NCBI RefSeq assembly: GCF_009834875.1
Contig: NZ_WVHT01000004.1
Location: forward strand, 434,001-498,000
Length of the DNA stretch: 64,000 nt
Direction of reading: 5' to 3'
DNA from: Hufsiella arboris
GTDB lineage: Bacteria; Bacteroidota; Bacteroidia; Sphingobacteriales; Sphingobacteriaceae
The position numbers and the translations under genes are program-made. Below are positions 17,627 through 26,087 of the stretch, one piece after another. Under the pieces are notes generated by a model, which was not told the origin of the DNA, ran no database searches, and worked only from the letters and a program-made list of their open reading frames with translations. The number at the start of each line of letters is the position of its first letter. Position 1 is the stretch's first letter.

Positions 17627-19135
17627 ATGCAAAACGTATCTCGCCGTATATCTCAGTATATACTTTTCATTTTTGGTATAACAATTTTTTATGCCTGCCA
17701 GCCTTCCGAAGAAAGACCTAATGACAAAGATTTACCGGCAATTATCGTCACCGGAATTCATGACGGCGACAGTATAAGAAACATCGTCAATTTACAGGTT
17801 GAAGCGAAAGACAATTCAGGCATAAAAAAGATTGAGCTTTACTTTAAAGATTCGCTTCTCTTTTCAACCGATTCTGCTTCGTTCCGCTATAAATTTAACT
17901 CGACTAAGTTTGCCGACGGGGAATATGCAGTTAAAGCAATGGCTTATGATAAGTATGATAATAAACAGGAGTTGTTTACGAAAGTTATTATCGACAATGC
18001 CCTGATAACATTAAGAAACTTTCCCGGCAAAATCTTTGATTATCAGTACTGGTACGTAATTACTGATAGTGCCGGGCAAATATTAAATTCCATTAAATGT
18101 CCTGACAACGCGGTTTCTGAAATAAAAATAGCACCGAAAGAACCTTTTTACGGCAAAACATTTAATGTATATCAGATTTTAAAATATAACCGCATTAATA
18201 TTTCAGCTTATCTCGATTTAAAAAAAGGCGCTGTTTATAATTTGTCGGATAAAACACCCATTATTTCTCACCCGTATATCGGACCAATATCCTTAAATTT
18301 TAAAAATATACTGCCTTTTGACCGCCTGACTTATTCTGGAAATAGTGGCGGAACCAGTATAACTTCATTAAAAGATACGGCTGAAAGGAAATCATATTTC
18401 TCTGAAGGAAGCAAGTTATTCGTCCAGGTCGAGAGAAATGGCGTAGGATATTACAACTTTTATGATGTATCCGTCAGGTCAAAATCGCTTGACGTAGACA
18501 TGAGCCTATGTAACAAGATTTCGGAGCGAAAAACTATTAAAGCCCCGGGCCTGGATGTATACTTTGCTACTCTTTCCGGAAAACCTGAACTCGGCTATGA
18601 AAACTACTATATGCTCAATTATGTTGCTATCCCGGATATCAGCCCGGATCCAACGAAGCCATATCAAACCAATTTAAACAGGGAGGAAGTCACCTTTTTT
18701 TATCCGAAAGAATCAATTGTTCAATACCAAACCTGGGTACAATACCATATGAACGAATGGCACGGCATTAACAATTATAAAGGCGATATTCCATCAGCCG
18801 TTAAGCCAATAGATTTTAACATGGAATTTAAAAATACGAGCATTTATAACCTTCAGCTTCCATATACCGGAAATGTAAGTTATCAATATGCTTATTTCAG
18901 CGATCCCGATAACCGAAAAAATATATACATCTACAGTCATTCAACATTGACAAATTACAAGTTTCCCGACTTAAGTAGTGTAACTGAAATTCCTGCGGAC
19001 TTGCCAGGATTTAAATTAAAATCAATTAATATTTTTAAAATCGAAACCCTTTTTCCAAATACAATTCCATATCCTCAGCAGATGGATGGGAGATCGGTAA
19101 TTAAAGAAGCATCCTGGATGTCCAGACAGTTTTAA
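17627..19135 (+). CDS. Putative lipoprotein with N-terminal Ig-like domain
   Basis: A 502-residue exported protein. The N terminus is a signal peptide with a weak lipobox (IFYAC, Cys at about 24) followed by QPSEERPNDKD. Residues about 35-110 resemble a bacterial Ig-like fold (VTGIHDGDSIR, VNLQVEAKDNSGIKKIELYF, FADGEYAVKAMAYD). The remaining 390 residues are beta-rich and aromatic, and I do not recognise them. A surface or periplasmic binding or adhesive role is plausible but unproven. It is AT-richer than its neighbours, stands alone, and is flanked on both sides by repeats, which may indicate acquired DNA. Confidence 0.7.
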   Translation: MQNVSRRISQYILFIFGITIFYACQPSEERPNDKDLPAIIVTGIHDGDSIRNIVNLQVEAKDNSGIKKIELYFKDSLLFSTDSASFRYKFNSTKFADGEYAVKAMAYDKYDNKQELFTKVIIDNALITLRNFPGKIFDYQYWYVITDSAGQILNSIKCPDNAVSEIKIAPKEPFYGKTFNVYQILKYNRINISAYLDLKKGAVYNLSDKTPIISHPYIGPISLNFKNILPFDRLTYSGNSGGTSITSLKDTAERKSYFSEGSKLFVQVERNGVGYYNFYDVSVRSKSLDVDMSLCNKISERKTIKAPGLDVYFATLSGKPELGYENYYMLNYVAIPDISPDPTKPYQTNLNREEVTFFYPKESIVQYQTWVQYHMNEWHGINNYKGDIPSAVKPIDFNMEFKNTSIYNLQLPYTGNVSYQYAYFSDPDNRKNIYIYSHSTLTNYKFPDLSSVTEIPADLPGFKLKSINIFKIETLFPNTIPYPQQMDGRSVIKEASWMSRQF

Positions 19136-19206
19136 ATGGGTAACGGTCGACAAACCTCGTCACGCCGATGGTGGTATAATTTCATATAAATCAATATGCG
19201 ATGACG

Positions 19207-19256
19207 TTTAATTCTGGTAATTCGGCGGAGTGTTCTTACTAATTGAACTCCCCTGC
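19207..19256 (-). pseudogene. Degenerate copy of part of the 40-residue small gene
   Basis: The sequence around CTGGTAATTCGGCGG and TTCTTACTAATTGAACT matches the middle of the small gene at 19682-19804 with several substitutions and small indels. The frame is interrupted by stops. This suggests an old local duplication. Confidence 0.4.
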
Positions 19257-19397
19257 TTTAAGCTTAAGGGCTGACAATGTAAGGGTTAGCTCAAATCCTT
19301 CTATGACAGAAGGTTTTAAGTTCACCTCAGCATTCTATGCTTTCTGCGAGGCCTTTTCTTCGTAACTGCTTTGGCTTTTATGCACCCCGTTCTACGA

Positions 19398-19640
19398 CGT
19401 CTCAAAGACTGGTGCGGTGGAATGTGCGATCAAACGTAGTAACGTCTATGCTTCGAAAACCCCAGCATGACGATAGATTACGGTCCGCGATACCAACGGC
19501 CGTCAGTCTGAGGCTCTCGAAGACTGGTGCGTTGGGCGACCGGATTTGCGTTCGCTTCCTCTATGCTTCGAGCGCCAGCATGACAAAGCAGTTCGATTCT
19601 GTAAAATGCTAGGGTCTGTACTGGGTGCTCGAAGACTGGC
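19398..19640. repeat. Outlying copies of the 85 bp palindromic repeat
   Basis: A degenerate unit is at about 19398-19471, a nearly full unit at 19502-19584 (83 bp, small deletion in the 3' arm), and a fragment at about 19613-19640. The shared linker ATTACGGTCCGCGATACCA lies between the first two. The frame through this region is a shadow. Confidence 0.85.
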
Positions 19641-19681
19641 GCTATTACCTGAAGCCGGCAGATTTGTTAAGCACAAACCGC

Positions 19682-19804
19682 TTATTTCTTTTTCTTAAAA
19701 ACAGATTCGATATCAATCTTCGGTCCGCTTGTCTTTGAACTCTGGTAATCCGACGGCGACTTCTTATTAAGTGAACTTGCCGTTTTTTTCTTGTCTTTAC
19801 TCAT
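19682..19804 (-). CDS. Small basic protein, 40 residues
   Basis: A short frame starting MSKDKKKTASSLNKKSPSDY and ending SVFKKKK, rich in Lys and Ser and probably unstructured. It lies 25 nt downstream of the 118-residue gene and on the same strand, so the two may be one transcript. I do not know its function. Support for it being real comes from its clean start, codon pattern and the presence of a decayed relative at 19207-19256. Confidence 0.55.
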   Translation of the reverse strand: MSKDKKKTASSLNKKSPSDYQSSKTSGPKIDIESVFKKKK

Positions 19805-19829
19805 GGTAGCTTTTTTAATTAATGGGCGT

Positions 19830-20186
19830 TTATCCCTGGTTATTTACTTTCACCAGGTTGAAATTCAGATCTTCATAATGATCGATCCGGTATTGTTTTA
19901 ACATCTTCAGGCCTTCTGCTGCCAGGCCAGCCAGCATATTCATATAACTTAAGGCTCCTTTCCTGGCCATTTCTACAGCCTGCTTCCGGGTTTTGTAACC
20001 ATAGAACATCGCCTTATCGGCAGGTAAAGAATAGGCTCTTGACGACAAGCTACTGGAATTTGGCTCGTTAAGCTGATCTGCGTTGACCTGTTCACGCATT
20101 AATGGCTTAAAGTCATTGGTAGACACTTCTGTGATCGCTGTATCGTTTTTAAAAACACGATAATATTTATTGAAACTATCTTTCAT
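19830..20186 (-). CDS. Hypothetical protein, 118 residues
   Basis: No recognised domain. The start is taken at the ATG at 20186 (MKDSFNKYYRVF) rather than the 18-codon longer frame, whose extension reads like untranslated leader. The middle has a Ser-rich stretch (NSSSLSSRAYSL), and the C-terminal half is helical and basic (YKTRKQAVEMARKGALSYMN, then LAAEGLKML). No signal peptide or membrane segment is visible. The gene is divergent from the HTH gene at 20451 across a 264 nt gap that contains a perfect 13 bp palindrome. Confidence 0.7.
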   Translation of the reverse strand: MKDSFNKYYRVFKNDTAITEVSTNDFKPLMREQVNADQLNEPNSSSLSSRAYSLPADKAMFYGYKTRKQAVEMARKGALSYMNMLAGLAAEGLKMLKQYRIDHYEDLNFNLVKVNNQG

Positions 20187-20291
20187 GATTGGGAAATTAA
20201 ATAAAACTGGTGCTTGAAACTTAAATGAAAAAGGAGACAACGCAGATATAGGTGTGCACTGCGTCAGCGGTTCTTAAAGGTAGTGTTATTA

Positions 20292-20304
20292 ATTGGTAAC
20301 CAAT
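20292..20304. promoter_or_regulatory. Perfect 13 bp palindrome between divergent genes
   Basis: ATTGGTAACCAAT lies between the 118-residue gene and the HTH gene. It could be an operator for the HTH protein. There is only one copy and no other support. Confidence 0.3.
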
Positions 20305-20450
20305 GCCTTATTTGAATTTATAATTTGTTAAGGCTTCGACTCCACTCAACCTGGCATGGAGTGATGGAATAATATCGGTGCCTTCCGCAGAACGCTATCA
20401 TAAAAAACTGATTGATTAACTGGCTCGTATATACTCTTAATACAGGCATC

Positions 20451-20819
20451 ATGGAAAAACATTTTGGACAGCAAGTAGAATATCGTGTCAGGAAAGATGG
20501 TTACAGTATTACCAACCTGGCCCGGGAACTATATGTGAACAGGCGCTCGGTCTACAACTGGTTTAATCAGCGTTATTTAAAGCCGGAAATAATTTTTCGA
20601 ATCGGATGTGTGATTCGCTATGATTTTTCTAAAGATTTCCCGGAGTTGTTCAGCACCGAAGAATTCGGGCACATCTTTTCAAAACGTGACACTACGGTTA
20701 GTTATAGCGGGTGGGATCAGGAAGAAGAACTATGGCAGGGAAAATACCTTGTACTGCTTGAGAAATACCAGGAATTGCTGGAAAGTCAGCCTGAAAAGGA
20801 GCTTCACTGTGTTTCCTAG
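20451..20819 (+). CDS. Small HTH-domain protein
   Basis: A 122-residue protein with an N-terminal helix-turn-helix (about residues 10-50: VEYRVRKDGYSITNLARELY, VNRRSVYNWFNQRYLKPEI) of the XRE or phage Cro-like type. The following VIRYDFSKDFPELF segment is often seen after the HTH in small Bacteroidota regulators. The C terminus is acidic and helical (LLEKYQELLESQPEKEL). The ATG at 20451 is preferred because the upstream extension (MINWLVYTLNTGI) does not look like protein. Targets are unknown; it may act on its own divergent intergenic region. It converges on the MFS gene. Confidence 0.72.
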   Translation: MEKHFGQQVEYRVRKDGYSITNLARELYVNRRSVYNWFNQRYLKPEIIFRIGCVIRYDFSKDFPELFSTEEFGHIFSKRDTTVSYSGWDQEEELWQGKYLVLLEKYQELLESQPEKELHCVS

Positions 20820-20862
20820 GCTTATTCTTTTCCAGATAAGCGGGCTGAGGTAAATAAAAACC

Positions 20863-22404
20863 TTAGCCCTGGGGTTCCTGCTTAAACAATCCGGGCAGAA
20901 CCACCTTCGCAACTAAAGCCGATATCAATAAAGTCGCTGCATGAAAAAGGCCCGTGATTTGGAAAGAACGTATAAAAGCATTCTTTGCAGCTTCTATCAG
21001 TTGATGACTCCTGGCCGGGTCAAGCTGATCAGAAATTAACCGGGTATTTCCGATCGTCTGTTTCGCAGGTTCTAACAGGTCGGCAGATAAACCAGGAATG
21101 TTGACATCAGCCATAGTCATCCTGTAGACTATTGCACCAATACTTCCTAATAAAGCGATTCCCAAAGACGACCCTAAATTGGTACACGTTTCGGATATAC
21201 CGGCCGCTGCGCCGGTTTTATTGGGCGGCGCTGCAGCAACAACAATATCTGTATTAATTGTAACGAGCATCCCGCAACCAGCTGAAATTAACACGCCTGC
21301 ACAGATCAGTAATGGCAGGCCGTCCTGGTCAACAAACGATAATACGAGAAGGCCCGCTCCCATCAGACTCAATCCTGCCGCAGTCAGATTCCCCCGGTTG
21401 AAATGCTTTACAAGGATCGGTGCGGTTATGCATGACACGATACTCATCAGCGCGGAAGGTATTGTCGCTAAGCCGGCTTTGAACGGCGACAGGCCAAGTA
21501 CCAGTTGCAGGTACTGCCCAACGAAAAAGAAAATTCCCGCCCAGGTGAATAAGGCCAGCGCAAGAACTATCAGCGCTGCATTGAATTTCCTGATCCGGAA
21601 AAGTGTCATATCGATCAGCGGATGTGCCAGCACCTGCTGCCGTCGTAAAAAGACAAGTCCGGCTATAACTCCCACAGCTAATGTGATAGCTGAAATGGCG
21701 GTGGGTCCGCTTTCCGCAAAACTCTTTATGCCATAAACAAAGGACAATACCGAAAACAGCAACAGTGCCACGCTTAACAAATCAAACGTCCCCGGGTGCG
21801 GATCTTTAAACTCCGGAAAAAACATAGGTCCGACTATAATAAAAGCGAGCATAACAGGCGCTCCCATTAAAAATACCGATCCCCACCAGAAATGGGTAAG
21901 CAGAAGGCCTCCGACAAAAGGGCCCAGCACCGTGCCTGCGGAAAAGAAGGTCGTCCAGATACCGATTGCCATCGTGCGCTGCTTATCGTCGTGGAACATA
22001 TTACGCAAAATTGCCAGCGTCGAAGGAAGGAGCGTCGCACCGGCCACTCCCAACAGCCCGCGGGCGGCAATCAGCATTCCGGTGCTTGAAGAAAAAGCGG
22101 CGAATACAGATGCGATTGCGAAGCAAACGGCACCCGCCAGGAGCAGTTTCCGCCTGCCGATCCTATCGCCTAAAGTTCCCATCGTAATGAGAAAACCAGC
22201 TTCCATAAATCCGTAAATATCCGTTATCCATAGCAATTGCGAATTGCCCGGCTGGAGTGCGGCACTTATCTCCGGCAGGGCGAGATAGATCACCGTGGTA
22301 TCCATCGATATCAGCAGCGTCGGAAGCGCTAACACTGCCAGGCCTATCCACTCTTTTCTTCCGGCAAGAGCAGGAACGGAAATTTCGGGAATTACTGTAC
22401 TCAT
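20863..22404 (-). CDS. MFS exporter, DHA2 (EmrB/QacA) family
   Basis: A 513-residue inner-membrane drug or metabolite/proton antiporter with about 14 membrane segments, as in the DHA2 family. Motif A is visible (GTLGDRIGRRKLLLAG), TM1 carries DTTVIYLALPEI and motif C is LGPFVGGLLL. Substrate cannot be read from sequence. There is no adjacent membrane fusion protein or outer-membrane channel, so it probably works alone. No dedicated regulator overlaps it, although the convergent HTH gene is close. The start at 22404 fits the usual short cytosolic N terminus. Confidence 0.92.
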   Translation of the reverse strand: MSTVIPEISVPALAGRKEWIGLAVLALPTLLISMDTTVIYLALPEISAALQPGNSQLLWITDIYGFMEAGFLITMGTLGDRIGRRKLLLAGAVCFAIASVFAAFSSSTGMLIAARGLLGVAGATLLPSTLAILRNMFHDDKQRTMAIGIWTTFFSAGTVLGPFVGGLLLTHFWWGSVFLMGAPVMLAFIIVGPMFFPEFKDPHPGTFDLLSVALLLFSVLSFVYGIKSFAESGPTAISAITLAVGVIAGLVFLRRQQVLAHPLIDMTLFRIRKFNAALIVLALALFTWAGIFFFVGQYLQLVLGLSPFKAGLATIPSALMSIVSCITAPILVKHFNRGNLTAAGLSLMGAGLLVLSFVDQDGLPLLICAGVLISAGCGMLVTINTDIVVAAAPPNKTGAAAGISETCTNLGSSLGIALLGSIGAIVYRMTMADVNIPGLSADLLEPAKQTIGNTRLISDQLDPARSHQLIEAAKNAFIRSFQITGLFHAATLLISALVAKVVLPGLFKQEPQG

Positions 22405-22600
22405 ACTGGTTTATTTTTCTAAACTTACCAGTATTGCCGGCATTAAACGGGGGCGGTATGCGACAAAAAGAGGATGCTTGCGACAGGATAAGCGAGGTAA
22501 TTTTTCGCGCCTCTCGGCGGCTATGAGCCCGGCTGACAATAAAAATAGCATGGCCAGATGTTTATGAAAGTTAGTCCGCCTCTCCGCCGGCGGCTGGCTC

Positions 22601-22638
22601 TTTCTTTTCTCTTGAAAGAAAAGAAACAAAAGTTCAAG
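22601..22638. repeat. Pseudoknot-type inverted repeat, copy 1
   Basis: Stem 1 TTTCTTTTCT (22601-22610) pairs with AGAAAAGAAA (22617-22626). Its loop CTTGAA (22611-22616) is complementary to TTCAAG (22633-22638), 6 nt past the stem. An identical copy is at 23289-23326. Confidence 0.75.
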
Positions 22639-24016
22639 GCTTCAAATTTTTGCGCTAAAAACCCGGTGATCCGGCCTGTCGCAATCAGAGCCGTGGGAGT
22701 GGAAGTGACGTATGATTGCTTTTGCAACACTCGCTAATCGCTTATTACAAGACGGTTTGAGTATTATTAGTGGCCGAATCATCGTTTTTTCTTAACGCCA
22801 AAAATTTGCAGGCCGCAGACGTACTATCAACGGCAGTAAGAATATGATCGTTTGCCGGGGACAGCAATTCATGATCTGTAGAAACTTGGATTAGGGCAGG
22901 AAGCCAACATTCAAATTGTCATAGGTTTTTCCGAAGCACGCACCGGCCTTCGAAGATTTGGAAGTAAAGGCCTGCTTCGACTCCGCTCAGCATTTTAATG
23001 TTACCGAAATATAGTGGTGGCCTGTCATGGTGAGCGGAGTCGAACCATGCGCCTAAAAGATTTACTGAGGATTTACGACAAATATTCGGCAGCCTTGATT
23101 TACTCAGCTGTATTTATCGTTTTCAATTGTCTTCGTGGTCTCTTCACCCTACGGGTGCCTCGGCATTGTTAAACTTTGTATCAAGACAAAGTTTATAGGC
23201 CTCGGGCGGCTATGAGCCCGACTAACAATAAATAGGCACCACCAGCTGTTTATGAAAGCTAGTCCGCCTCTCCGCCGGCGGCTGGCTCTTTCTTTTCTCT
23301 TGAAAGAAAAGAAACAAAAGTTCAAGGCTTCAAATTTTTGTGCTAAAAACCCGGTGATCTGGCCTGCCGCAATCAGAGCCGTGGCAACGGAGTGACGTAT
23401 GATTGCTTTTGCAACACTCGCTGATCGCTTGTATTACGAGACGGTTTGAGTCTTATCCGTGGCAAAATCACCGCGTTTTCTTAACGCCAAAAATTTGCAG
23501 GCCGCAGACGTACTATCAATGGCAGTAAGAATATGATCGGTTGCCAAGGACAGCAACTTATGATCTGCAGTAACTTAAATCGATGGCAGGAAGCGAGCGA
23601 TCAAGCTTCCACGGTCTGCTCCGAAGTACGCTGGCAAGACGCAAGTGCCTGCAAGAATTAAAAACAGTAGCAGCTATTTAAATTTTACAGTGCCAAGCCT
23701 ATAGCGCAACGGTTTTGCGATGTGTTTGTATTTACTTTCGACTAAGCAGGGACGAGCAAAAATAAGCGCCCCTGTTTTAATTGCGTATTGGCCTGTGCAG
23801 AGAAGGCACCTAGCGGATTGACAAGATCTATTCAGTAGCTTTTAATTGTTTTTAAAGGCCTTCATGAGCTTGCTTGCAGCAAGGTTTTGTTTCTTTCCAT
23901 CGACTGGGAAAGAAATGCCATGCCGGCACGAGGCATAAAATAATTCAACCGCTCTCCGCCGCGGGGGCACCCTCCTTTTTATTCAAGTTGTTAATTGTTT
24001 CAATGGCTTTCATGAG

Positions 24017-24059
24017 CTCCTTTTAGTCGGTTCTTGATAAAAAGGAGGCAAAAATCAAG
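24017..24059. repeat. Pseudoknot-type inverted repeat, variant with longer loop
   Basis: Stem CTCCTTTT (24017-24024) with AAAAGGAG (24040-24047). The loop contains CTTGAT (24033-24038), complementary to ATCAAG (24054-24059), again 6 nt past the stem. Confidence 0.6.
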
Positions 24060-24712
24060 AAAAGAAATAAGCTTCAGCCGCACTGTCACACGCATGGCCC
24101 GAGTGCTGAGCGTGCGCAGGTTGGCGGAAGCCGGATGGAGCATCTTTTCAGTCCCCCGCTCGCCGGATTTCACGCCGACTGTAAAGCGCCACAAAGCCTG
24201 ATCATAGTGTTTTCTTCACGCCAAAAATTTGCAGGCCGAAGACGTACTATCAAAGACAGTGATCTATGATCGGTTGCCGGGGACAGCAATTCATGATTTG
24301 TAGTAACTTAGATCAGCGGCAGGAAGCTGACATTCAAATTCTAACAGGCCACTCCGAAGCACGTACCGGCCTTCGAAGATTTGGAAGTAAAGACCTGCTT
24401 CGACTCCGCTCAGCATTTTAATGTTACCGAAATATAGTGGTGGCCTGTCATGGTGAGCGGAGTCGAACCATGCGCCTCAAAGATTTATTGAGAATTTGCG
24501 ACAAAGATTCGGCAGCCTTGATTTACTCAGCCGTATTTATCGTTTTCAATTGTCTTCGTGGTCTCTTCACCCTACGGGTGCCTAGGCATTGTTAAACTTT
24601 GTATCAAGACAAAGTTTATAGGCCTTCGGGCGGCTATGAGCCCGGCTGACAATAAAAAGGCACAGCCAGTTGCTTATGAAAGTTAGTCCGCCTCATTGCC
24701 GGCGGCTGGCTA

Positions 24713-24750
24713 GTTCTTTTTTCTTGATAAAAAAGAACGAAAAAATCAAG
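24713..24750. repeat. Pseudoknot-type inverted repeat, copy with changed stem and loop
   Basis: Stem GTTCTTTTTT (24713-24722) with AAAAAAGAAC (24729-24738). Loop CTTGAT (24723-24728) is complementary to ATCAAG (24745-24750), with a 6 nt spacer GAAAAA. Both arms differ from copy 1, yet both helices stay perfect. Confidence 0.75.
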
Positions 24751-25259
24751 GCTTCAAATTTTTGTGCTAAAAACCCGGTGATCCGGCCTGTCGCAATCAG
24801 AGCCGTGGGAGCGGAAGTGATGTATGATTGCTTTTGCAACACTCGCTGATCGCTTGTATTACGAGACGGTTTGAGTATTATCACAAAGCCGGACCACCGC
24901 GTTTTTTTAACGCCAAAAATTTGCAGGCCGACATCGTGCTATTAACGGCAGCAAGAATATGATTGGTTGCCGGGACAGCAATTCATGATCTGTAGTAACT
25001 TAAATCAGGGGCAGGAAGCTAACGTTCAAGCCTCTCCGTGCTACTCCGAAGTACGCTGGCAAGACGCAAGTGCCGGATAAATTAAAAACAGTAGTAGTTT
25101 CCTTAAATTTTGCAGTGCCAAGCCTATAGCGTAGCGGTTTTGCGATGTATTTGTATTTACTTTCGGCTAAGCAGGGACGAGCAAAAATAAGCGCAATTGT
25201 TTTTAATTGCGTATTGGCCTGTGCAGCAAAGGCACCTAGCGGATTGACAAGCCCTTTTG

Positions 25260-25291
25260 TTTCCTTTTGGGGCTATCAAAAGGAAATGCCC
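25260..25291. repeat. Pseudoknot-type inverted repeat, GGGC-loop variant
   Basis: Stem TTTCCTTTTG (25260-25269) with CAAAAGGAAA (25277-25286). Loop GGGC (25270-25273) is complementary to GCCC (25288-25291) next to the stem. Confidence 0.55.
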
Positions 25292-25332
25292 GCAGGCATG
25301 AGGCCTAAAATAATTCAACCGCTCTACGCCAG

Positions 25333-26019
25333 CTATGTTCTATTACTGCCGCGCAACGTTACACGCTCCACCTCATAAATAAACATAAACATGCTTGCTG
25401 CCGCAATAACCCCAAACGTATGCCACAGAAAATGAGTCCCCAGGGGCAGCAGGGCCGAGCTGTCAGTGGCTCTGAAGAAAAGAGCGATAGTAAAGGCGGC
25501 TAACCCAACCAGTATGTAACGTCCGTTTTGCCAGCGTTGCCTGATCAGAAGGACCAGTATAGGCAACAGCACCATCAAGGCCATAACGCCGTAATTGATA
25601 TTGATACCTAGCTGCAGTTCATTTCTCATAATGAATCGCCGCACAAAAAACTCAACTAAACCGAATGCAATAAATACCAGCAATCCGTAATACCATTTGC
25701 CCAGCGCCCGTATCCAGAAATAAACGCTGGCAGCAAGGCATAGCAGCATGATCGGCATCCAGTCCATCATAATAAAAATACTCCAGCGTCTCAGGCCGTG
25801 ATAAGTCGTTCCCCCGATACTACCGATTAACAGCAGCCAGGCACAGCCACTTAAAAACTTATGGCGTTTATCGAATCCTTTAAGCTTAATCAGCCAGAAA
25901 ATAGCCAGAATCAAAAACAGGCCTGAAGTGATTGTGTTCAAGGGCTCGGGGAAGGTGTGACTGAGATTCGTTTCGGCATACATCATCCCACCATCGGCGG
26001 GCCGGGCAATCTGGGGCAT
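25333..26019 (-). CDS. CREST-superfamily-like integral membrane protein (ceramidase/PAQR type)
   Basis: A 228-residue protein with about seven membrane segments. Polar residues within membrane helices sit as in the CREST superfamily of metal-dependent membrane hydrolases: a His in TTYHGLRRW, an Asp in IMMDWMP, and an HxxxH (HFLWH) in the last helix. Such proteins include alkaline ceramidases and hemolysin III/PAQR proteins, which act on lipid amides using a bound metal. Substrate here is unknown. The gene is next to the composite repeat block, whose end lies only a few bases past its stop. A GG-rich N terminus (ARPADGGMMYAE) precedes the first helix. Confidence 0.7.
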   Translation of the reverse strand: MPQIARPADGGMMYAETNLSHTFPEPLNTITSGLFLILAIFWLIKLKGFDKRHKFLSGCAWLLLIGSIGGTTYHGLRRWSIFIMMDWMPIMLLCLAASVYFWIRALGKWYYGLLVFIAFGLVEFFVRRFIMRNELQLGININYGVMALMVLLPILVLLIRQRWQNGRYILVGLAAFTIALFFRATDSSALLPLGTHFLWHTFGVIAAASMFMFIYEVERVTLRGSNRT

Positions 26020-26087
26020 AATACATTAAATTTATTAAAGTGTGAATATGGTTAATACCGGGATTATGCCGGATATTTTATTTACAA

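Larger units (their letters stand above)
22490..25330. repeat. Composite non-coding repeat block, about 2.8 kb
   Basis: Three related units follow one another, each beginning with GGCTATGAGCCCG (about 22512, 23207 and 24633). Shared modules in order are: a purine/pyrimidine hairpin; CTTCAAATTTTTG with AAAACCCGG; GATTGCTTTTGCAACACTCG; ACGCCAAAAATTTGCAGGCC; CAGCAATTCATGATCTGTAG; an inverted pair CTTCGACTCCGCTCAGC and GAGCGGAGTCGAA; and a hairpin AAACTTTGT/ACAAAGTTT. The middle unit has an insertion with other hairpins (23700-24200). No convincing gene. Short frames on the minus strand recur between copies but follow the DNA repeat. The same family recurs inverted at 61.5-62.65 kb. Confidence 0.9.

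Noticed and set aside
20842-20869. Terminator between the HTH and MFS genes
   Set aside because: The inverted repeat GGGCTGAGG/CCTTAGCCC has no T run after it on either strand and overlaps the end of the MFS coding region.
22521-22730. Short minus-strand frame recurring in the repeat blocks (also 24693-24884 and 62021-62209)
   Set aside because: The shared peptide (QKQSYVTS.. ALIATGR) follows from the conserved DNA repeat. Starts and ends differ between copies, and the frame runs through the pseudoknot hairpin. No codon-level evidence for protein selection could be judged from three copies.
22977-23046. Possible tRNA-like segment (GTTCGACTCC-type sequence)
   Set aside because: The similarity to a T arm comes from the repeat pair CTTCGACTCCGCTCAGC/GAGCGGAGTCGAA. 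No acceptor or anticodon arm could be built.
22490-25330. Transposon or IS element
   Set aside because: No transposase frame, no terminal inverted repeats framing the block, and no target-site duplication was found.
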